From: Mucilaginibacter_A sp965201005
Lineage (GTDB): Bacteria; Bacteroidota; Bacteroidia; Sphingobacteriales; Sphingobacteriaceae
Reading direction: 5' to 3'
DNA length: 64,000 bases
Assembly: GCF_965201005.1 (NCBI RefSeq)
Contig: NZ_OZ241747.1
Span: 2,232,001-2,296,000 of the forward strand
The notes under the pieces are model-generated. The model had not been told where the DNA came from, searched no databases, and saw only the letters and a program-made list of their open reading frames with translations. Shown in pieces: positions 59,407-64,000 of this stretch; within the stretch, counting starts at the first letter, position 1, and each line of letters starts with the position of its first letter. The position numbers and the translations under genes were made by a program.

Positions 59407-61470
59407 TTAGCGAAAAAAACTTAACTTCTCTTTTTTACCAAATTCTACAAAAGCTTCTGCAATACCATCTTTGGTTAATCCATCATGGTTAAACAAATCG
59501 TGCTTTACAATTAAATGCCCATGCGTATCTAATAAGTATTGTTCCAGGTTTTGTGGTTCAGCTTCGTAATGGTCAACGGGTTCAGCAATCATTTCTACAT
59601 CTGCTTCTTTCTTTGCTGATTTGGGAAAGTCTTTTTTGCGTACAAATATTTTTTCTCCGCTTGTATCTTTGCTTGGTTCCTGCATGGTTGCAAAAAAGAT
59701 CGGGTAATCATCAACTTTTGGACAAAGTATTTCATCCCATTTTTGCACTAATAAAACAGAAGTTTTGGTTCCGGTATGTGGTTTAAAAACATTACCGTGT
59801 AAACCAACAACGGCTAAAATGCGGCAACGCTCTGCAATAAATTCCCTGATTTGTTTATCGCTGCTATTGTTAAACCTACCTTGCGGCAATACCACTGCCA
59901 TCCGGCCGCCGGGTTTTAAAAAATCTAAGTTTCGTTCAATAAATAAAATGTCTCTTCCTACTGCAGTTTGGTATTTGCCATTATCTTTTTTCCCTAAATC
60001 ATATCTGGCTAAAATCCGGCTTTCTTTTATATCTCCTGCAAACGGCGGATTGGCCATCAAAATATCAAACTTAAAATCTCTGTTACTATTTTTGTCTGCC
60101 CTAAGTTTTTTTAGTTTCTTCCAACCTTCATTGTAAGTATCAATCCAATCTTCATCGTCTGTCTTTTCATCCCAACGCTCATAATCCAAAGTATTTAGAT
60201 GTAACACGTTCGTTTCTCCATCTCCTGCAATCAAATTTAAAGTTCTGCCTACTCTAACTGCTTTCTCGTCAAAATCAATGGCAAAAACTTTATCTCTCAC
60301 ATAATCCATTACTCGCGAGTGTGGTGGTTTGGTAGTCATCATGCTATCATCAGCAATTCCTTCTTCCTTATTAATTTTGTTTTTTATATAAAAGAAAGTA
60401 TGAACCGGGAAACCGCAACTACCCGCAGCTGTATCGATAATAGTTTCTTCTTCTTTAGGGTTTAACATTCTAACGCACATATCAATTACATAACGTGGTG
60501 TAAAATATTGCCCTTTTTCTCCTTTGCTGCTTTTGTTGATCAGATATTCAAAAGCTTCATCAACAACATCTAAATTAGAGTTAAACAATTTAACATCTTG
60601 TAAGGACGAAACACAAACAGAAAGGTGAGAAGGTGTTAACATCAACTTCGCATCATCGGTAAATACGCCAGTCCACTTCTGTTTAGCTTTGTCAAAAAGG
60701 TTTTGTATTTTGGTTTTTAACTCTGTTTCTGTATCGCCATAATTTCTGAATTCTAAATGACGGCTGCGGTTTCTACCGCTTTCCATCTCATCAAAAAGTT
60801 TAGTAAATATTAATTTAAAAAGTTCTTCAAATACATCAACACCTGCATTTGCCAAAACCTCATCTTCCATTTCCAAAATCAAATCTTTTAATGATTTTCT
60901 TTCGGTTACTAATTTATCTTTAGCAATCAGGTCGTCAATGGTCCAGCGTTCTTCTAAAATATCTGATAACTTCTGATCTCCTCTGGGTATGCCTGGAATA
61001 TCTTCAAAATAATTAGGGTCTTTCCGATGATAGTAGGAAATTGAATCACCATTGCTCCAAATGCCAATTGGTGCGCCAGTGGCATTGCAATAAGATTTTA
61101 ATTGTTCTTTACCATCTTTTAGTTTAGGCTTTTTCAACTCCACCATTATGTAAGGAGAAGTTGTTTGTTGTTTATCAAATATAATAATGTCGGCGCGTTT
61201 CTTTTCTCTACCAAATGAAACTGCATATTCTAATTCCATACGATCAGTAGAATAGCCAAAATTGTCTCGAAGAACCAAAATGTACAATTGCCTAATGGCT
61301 TCTTCGGGTGTCAGTTTAATTTCTTTTTTACGTACAAGACATGTTATATAGGCAACATCTTTTCCTCTGCTGTCTTTTATAGTAATGCTTTCTTCCAGTT
61401 GTTTAATTTGTTCTGAGTTAAATTGGGTTAGCTTGTAATTAGAATCTTTTAGTATATCTGATAAAATCAT
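59407..61470 (-). CDS. hsdM: N6-adenine DNA methylase fused to an N-terminal PD-(D/E)XK-like domain (HsdM/BcgI-A-like)
   Basis: 687 aa. Residues ~55-145 form a type I R-protein-N-like nuclease fold: ELEYAVSFGREKKRADIIIFDK and then YIMVELKKPK, i.e. D-x(n)-E-x-K. A helical HsdM_N region follows (about 240-310), then the N6-Mtase domain with motif I DTAAGSCGFPVHTF (about 344), GQYFTPRYVIDM just before it and the catalytic motif IV LMANPPFAGD (about 478). GGRMAVVLPQGRFNN follows. A nuclease-methylase fusion with a separate S subunit and no helicase (HsdR) nearby is the arrangement of BcgI-type enzymes. Whether it cuts is not shown. Confidence 0.82.
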   Translation of the reverse strand: MILSDILKDSNYKLTQFNSEQIKQLEESITIKDSRGKDVAYITCLVRKKEIKLTPEEAIRQLYILVLRDNFGYSTDRMELEYAVSFGREKKRADIIIFDKQQTTSPYIMVELKKPKLKDGKEQLKSYCNATGAPIGIWSNGDSISYYHRKDPNYFEDIPGIPRGDQKLSDILEERWTIDDLIAKDKLVTERKSLKDLILEMEDEVLANAGVDVFEELFKLIFTKLFDEMESGRNRSRHLEFRNYGDTETELKTKIQNLFDKAKQKWTGVFTDDAKLMLTPSHLSVCVSSLQDVKLFNSNLDVVDEAFEYLINKSSKGEKGQYFTPRYVIDMCVRMLNPKEEETIIDTAAGSCGFPVHTFFYIKNKINKEEGIADDSMMTTKPPHSRVMDYVRDKVFAIDFDEKAVRVGRTLNLIAGDGETNVLHLNTLDYERWDEKTDDEDWIDTYNEGWKKLKKLRADKNSNRDFKFDILMANPPFAGDIKESRILARYDLGKKDNGKYQTAVGRDILFIERNLDFLKPGGRMAVVLPQGRFNNSSDKQIREFIAERCRILAVVGLHGNVFKPHTGTKTSVLLVQKWDEILCPKVDDYPIFFATMQEPSKDTSGEKIFVRKKDFPKSAKKEADVEMIAEPVDHYEAEPQNLEQYLLDTHGHLIVKHDLFNHDGLTKDGIAEAFVEFGKKEKLSFFR

Positions 61471-61976
61471 AATTAGAATTGAGGTATTTTAAAAACTGCT
61501 ATTTATATAAACGATTAATCTTACAATCATTTTCACAATGTACAAAGATTATAAAGTTTATTAGTCCGCTTTCTGCCGATTTTTAGTATCGATAAAAATT
61601 AATATTTCTCTTGTCTGATATTTAGTTGAAGTAAGTAGTGCTTTACATCCGCAAACTTCCAAGTATTTGTCTATCTCATCACGGACAATTTGTTCGGGCA
61701 TTTAGTTCATTATAAGAAAAGAAATCGCGTTTAGCTGTGCGACAATATAAGTATCAATTATGATATATTTATTTCAGGATGAAGTTTAAATACAATAGTT
61801 TTTTATAATTAACCATGCTTCTATTTTTTTATATTATACAGTAACAGCAACCGGTAAAAATGTATTATTTTTTTAACTCGCTATTGATCAGGAACTATTT
61901 TAAAAATACTACGTACAAACGCCCACCATTATAAACCTAAATTATTCATCTTTTTATCACTTAAACCCTTCAAGCT
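61471..61976. other. 506-base AT-rich intergenic stretch
   Basis: Upstream of hsdM. Apart from a possible 46-codon ORF (61561-61701, minus) and AT-rich sequence that may carry the hsdM promoter, nothing recognisable was found. An imperfect word-like ATGCTTCTATTTTT at 61816-61829 does not meet the consensus. Confidence 0.6.
61561..61701 (-). CDS. Possible 46-aa ORF upstream of hsdM
   Basis: ATG at 61701 reading MPEQIVRDEIDKYLEVCGCK and ending TKNRQKAD, stop 61561. It is charged, with two cysteines. The composition is protein-like, but there is no homology I recognise and no clear ribosome-binding site. It may be a small gene of the RM locus or a remnant. Confidence 0.3.
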   Translation of the reverse strand: MPEQIVRDEIDKYLEVCGCKALLTSTKYQTREILIFIDTKNRQKAD

Positions 61977-62180
61977 ATGGAAAGCCCTGTTGTTAAACCT
62001 TTGCCGCTGTTTGTTACCTGGCAGCATGTGCACAAGCTAACCAAGCAATGCGAAACCAACTGCCGCCAGGAGCTGAACCGCTTTTGTACCAAGTACGGGG
62101 TTGACCGCCTGAATATTTACCAGCTTTGCGAAGAGTACCGCTTAACCCGCGAACAACTGCAATTCCATTTGAGCCAGTAA
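61977..62180 (+). CDS. Small hypothetical protein
   Basis: 67 aa, soluble and helical, with three cysteines (HKLTKQCETNCRQELNRFC region). The C-terminal LNIYQLCEEYRLTREQLQFH resembles a helix-turn-helix-like arrangement, but this is weak. Codon use is like the chromosomal genes, not the AT-rich island. Stand-alone. Confidence 0.55.
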   Translation: MESPVVKPLPLFVTWQHVHKLTKQCETNCRQELNRFCTKYGVDRLNIYQLCEEYRLTREQLQFHLSQ

Positions 62181-62309
62181 AAAATTTAATTTTTGCTTAT
62201 ACACGGATGCGCTTCTTGCTTAGGAAGGGCATTTTTTGTTTTAAAACTTATTTAAACTTTTATTCAATTTTTCAGGGTAGAGGCTTGTTTAAATTTGAAG
62301 GAAGGAAAG

Positions 62310-62426
62310 ACACACCCCTAACCCCTCTCAAGAGGGGAAACCGCTTGCAGACCTTTCTACATTATATATAGCGTTTAAAAAGGTAGCGAATTTTGCTTCC
62401 CCTCTTGAGAGGGGTTAGGGGTGTGT
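62310..62426. repeat. Perfect 30-bp inverted repeat around a 57-bp centre
   Basis: Arms 62310-62339 (ACACACCCCTAACCCCTCTC start) and 62397-62426 are exact reverse complements. Each arm contains the mini-hairpin CCCCTCTCAAGAGGGG. The architecture matches 1673-1795 with a different but related sequence (CCCCTAACCCC core). Confidence 0.85.
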
Positions 62427-62548
62427 GCTGTTTTAAACTTTTGATATTCAAATTTTTAATGTAAAAAATTTTAAACAACATCTTATAAAGTTTTCAGATC
62501 GGATTGCTTGCCGGTTCTCTGCGGAATAGGTATTCTCTTGCAGGAGGG

Positions 62549-62569
62549 ATCCTGAAACAAGTTCAGGAT
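62549..62569. repeat. Short palindrome ATCCTGAAACAAGTTCAGGAT
   Basis: An 8-bp stem with a five-base loop, immediately before the 21-base tandem repeat. I recall similar CCTGAA...TTCAGG hairpins as dispersed repeats in other bacterial genomes. Confidence 0.65.
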
Positions 62570-62577
62570 GACAAGCT

Positions 62578-62883
62578 GTGATAAAACTTTCTGCTTGTTT
62601 TACCTTGCCGGATCAGCCTGAAACCTTTGTGGAAAGACCAGATACTCCACTGGAAAAGCCTCATTCGTCTCAGGAAACAGGGGATTATCCCTTAAAAAAG
62701 CCTGTTTCTCCACAGGAAAAGCCTCATTCGTCTCAGGAAAGAGGCTTCTCTCCCTCAGAAAAGCCTCTTTCTCCGCAGGAAAGCCCAGATTCTTCCTTAG
62801 AAAAGCGTGTTTCTACGCAAGAAACAGGAGATTCGCCGCAGGAAAAGCCTGTTTCTCCGCAGGAAAAAGCCTTTTTTGGTTAA
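62578..62883 (+). other. Open frame of 7-residue repeats (coding status uncertain)
   Basis: A GTG-initiated frame of 101 codons. After ~18 residues it consists of 11 heptads of the type EKPxSPQ, EKPHSSQ and ETGDSPQ. The frame may exist only because the repeat length is a multiple of three. Third-position variation (TCT/TCG, CCG/CCA/CCC, CAG/CAA) slightly favours coding, but no signal peptide or clear start supports it. Confidence 0.35.
62632..62862 (+). repeat. 21-bp tandem repeat, 11 diverged units
   Basis: The unit consensus is close to GAAAAGCCTGTTTCTCCGCA plus G. Units are 60-95% similar by eye, with no indels over 231 bases. Adjacent units contain complementary AAGCCTCTTT / AGAGGCTT segments that can form hairpins. 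Confidence 0.8.
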
Positions 62884-63038
62884 AAAAACGGTAAAAAATG
62901 GTAGCTGTTACCGGCAAGGTGCAAATGCTGACAGTAAAGGTCAAAAACCTTGTAAGCTGTTAAAGTAATGTAGATTTTAGTAAAGGGAAGTAAGGTACAG
63001 CTTCAACCGGTAATGCGGCTCAATCTGGTTTTTTAGTG

Positions 63039-63052
63039 GATAAAAGGAGTAT
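63039..63052 (+). repeat. Dispersed word with one mismatch
   Basis: GATAAAAGGAGTAT upstream of the 206-aa gene. Confidence 0.55.
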
Positions 63053-63104
63053 TAGTTTCGTCAGATCACCCGGAAATGGTTTCGGGTATTAAAAAAATAA
63101 AGTC

Positions 63105-63725
63105 ATGAAATATGTTACTTTGATTAAAGATTACTCCAAACTGAGTGAATCAAACCTGGACTTGAAAGGCGGAAAAATTATTGCCGCTTTAACCGGAAAC
63201 ACCGATTTCCCGGCCACTTTGCCTTCCCTGGCCGATTTTACTTCGGTAAAAAACACGTATTCGACCAATTTGATAGCGGCATCCAACGGCGACCGTGCAG
63301 CGATTGCCCTCAAAAACCAGGATAAAGATTCGCTGCTGGGTGCGATGCGTTTGCTGGCTATTAATTTGGAAGGCTTGGCCTTGGGCAATCAGGCAAAATT
63401 GGTTTCTACCGGGTTTGACCTGGCTGGTAATGGCGAAAGCGTACCGGCGATGCTGGCACCAACCGGTTTTAAACTGACGGACGGCCTGAACCCCGGCGAA
63501 ATAAAATCTACCGTAAAAGGCGTTGCGCAGGCCATTATGTACAGTCACGAATATTGCCTGACCGCACCGGATGAGAACGCGGTTTGGGTTACCTGGGTAA
63601 CTTCTACGGTTACCACGGTGTTTACAGATTTGCCGGGCGGAACACGCGTTTACGTCCGTGTAGGTGCCATTGGCCGCAAAGATCAGCTGGCATACTCGCC
63701 TGTATTATCGCGGATTGTGCAGTGA
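63105..63725 (+). CDS. Bacteroidota hypothetical protein (possible fibronectin-III-like C-terminus)
   Basis: 206 aa, no signal peptide. The N-terminal helical half has KGGKIIAALTGNTDFPATLP and ISTGF-like segments (LVSTGFDLAGNGESVPAML). The C-terminal ~80 residues alternate beta strands, with SHEYCLTAPDENAVWVTWVT and TVFTDLPGGTRVYVRVGAIG, resembling the strands of an FN3 domain (YVRV-x-AIG-x-x-G-like ending). Several similar proteins exist in Bacteroidota; the function is unknown. Confidence 0.65.
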   Translation: MKYVTLIKDYSKLSESNLDLKGGKIIAALTGNTDFPATLPSLADFTSVKNTYSTNLIAASNGDRAAIALKNQDKDSLLGAMRLLAINLEGLALGNQAKLVSTGFDLAGNGESVPAMLAPTGFKLTDGLNPGEIKSTVKGVAQAIMYSHEYCLTAPDENAVWVTWVTSTVTTVFTDLPGGTRVYVRVGAIGRKDQLAYSPVLSRIVQ

Positions 63726-63744
63726 TTGGTTTGTTTTTTATGGG

Positions 63745-63758
63745 GATAAAAGAAGCAT
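63745..63758 (+). repeat. Dispersed word, form I
   Basis: GATAAAAGAAGCAT, 19 bases after the preceding stop codon. Confidence 0.85.
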
Positions 63759-63799
63759 TGGGAGTGGTTTGTCCTGATGCTTTTTTAATTATTTTGTAT

Positions 63800-63981
63800 T
63801 CGATCGGGCTTTTAGTCCTCTTCTCTTTCTTTTTCCTTGATGAAAAAGAAACAAAAAATCAAGGCAAACCCGATCGCCTCCGGGCGTTTTGCCGGGCAGC
63901 CGCACCTGGGTGGTTACTTGTCCTGTGGCCCTGTAAACTTCATAACTGCAAAAGCTAAAAAACAGGTGGTAAAAGAAGCAT
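63800..63981. repeat. Further copy of the A block, ending in a dispersed word
   Basis: It is almost identical to the A blocks at 49291-49475 and 50083-50265, from CGATCGGG through the CGCCTCCGGGCG core to GGTAAAAGAAGCAT (63968-63981). The following AATGTTAATAACC matches the A-B junction at 49483-49496, so another B block probably follows outside the window. Confidence 0.88.
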
Positions 63982-64000
63982 TCAATAAATGTTAATAACC

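Larger units (their letters stand above)
62181..62577. other. 397-base non-coding stretch with inverted repeats
   Basis: It contains the 30-bp inverted repeat at 62310-62426 and the hairpin at 62549-62569. No supported gene. Confidence 0.7.

Noticed and set aside
61561..61701. Control RNA or controller protein for the RM locus
   Set aside because: The small ORF has no helix-turn-helix controller-protein pattern; kept only as a low-confidence ORF.
63584..63958. 124-codon plus-strand frame
   Set aside because: The first half overlaps the 206-aa gene out of frame and the second half reads the A repeat block.
151..63981. Dispersed word as a promoter or ribosome-binding element
   Set aside because: It occurs equally on both strands, inside genes and between convergent genes, where neither role makes sense.
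1..64000. CRISPR arrays, rRNA and tRNA genes
   Set aside because: No regularly spaced repeats with unique spacers and no tRNA TPsiC/acceptor-like pairing were found by eye; a tRNAscan/CRISPR search would settle it.

Overview
The window looks like a chromosomal segment of a Bacteroidota bacterium, most likely family Sphingobacteriaceae (Mucilaginibacter/Pedobacter type). This is inferred from gene content: a DUF5103 protein, a split L21/L27 operon, TAnnTTTG promoter boxes, DUF6934-like small genes, a GH65-GH13-pgmB locus and many Bacteroidota-only hypothetical families. No rRNA, tRNA, CRISPR array or transposase was seen. Housekeeping genes are moderately GC-rich; several AT-rich insertions stand out (about 4.6-6.6 kb, 19.0-20.8 kb, 56.0-61.7 kb). 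|| Layout. 1-4.4 kb: start of topB, then a tesA-like esterase divergent from a YbbA/YbbP ABC exporter pair. 4.5-9.2 kb: an AAA ATPase + HNH pair resembling the Septu defence system, then an SDR oxidoreductase and an AraC regulator. This stretch is bracketed by two copies of a putative small RNA with its own promoter and terminator. 9.3-18.9 kb: FUSC-like membrane protein, ABC-F ATPase, DUF5103 protein, PolB-like 3'-5' exonuclease, fused oligopeptide ABC ATPase, RNase R and polyprenyl synthase. 19-20.8 kb: degraded small genes and a NucS-like nuclease. 20.9-25.6 kb: L27, L21, a dicarboxylate/glutamate symporter, an ECF sigma factor and a membrane partner. 25.7-29.7 kb: flippase and three glycosyltransferases. 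29.8-36.5 kb: a Gly/Thr-rich lipoprotein, Hsp20, thioesterase, MscS-type channel, NDH-2 and small hypotheticals. 36.6-41.8 kb: alpha-glucan/disaccharide utilisation (pgmB, GH65 phosphorylase, GH13). 41.8-47.7 kb: a periplasmic molybdenum hydroxylase (2Fe-2S, FAD and Moco subunits) with XdhC and MocA maturation proteins. 47.9-49.1 kb: aldose epimerase lipoprotein. 49.2-50.5 kb: a tandem non-coding repeat array. 50.5-54.8 kb: an HD hydrolase, then a one-directional run of small accessory genes (Fic, orphan antitoxin/PIN remnant, VOC protein, VapBC, GNAT-like pair), with most units followed by related copies of one repeat, resembling a gene-cassette array. 54.8-55.4 kb: thiol peroxidase. 56-61.5 kb: a helicase-less restriction-modification locus (nuclease-methylase fusion plus S subunit) with two unknown genes. 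61.9-64 kb: small genes, repeats and a hypothetical protein. || The most striking signal is not a gene. A 12-base word, TAAAAGAAGYAT or its variant TAAAAACAGYAT, occurs at least 55 times by hand count, about once per 1.2 kb, evenly on both strands. It is concentrated between genes and at start/stop codons but also lies inside genes, mostly in two reading frames. It is absent from the AT-rich acquired islands. Density, strand balance, AT-rich flank, inverted pairs and in-gene copies resemble the DNA-uptake sequences of Neisseria and Haemophilus; I know of no such system described in Bacteroidota. All coordinates and counts were read by eye, without similarity searches.
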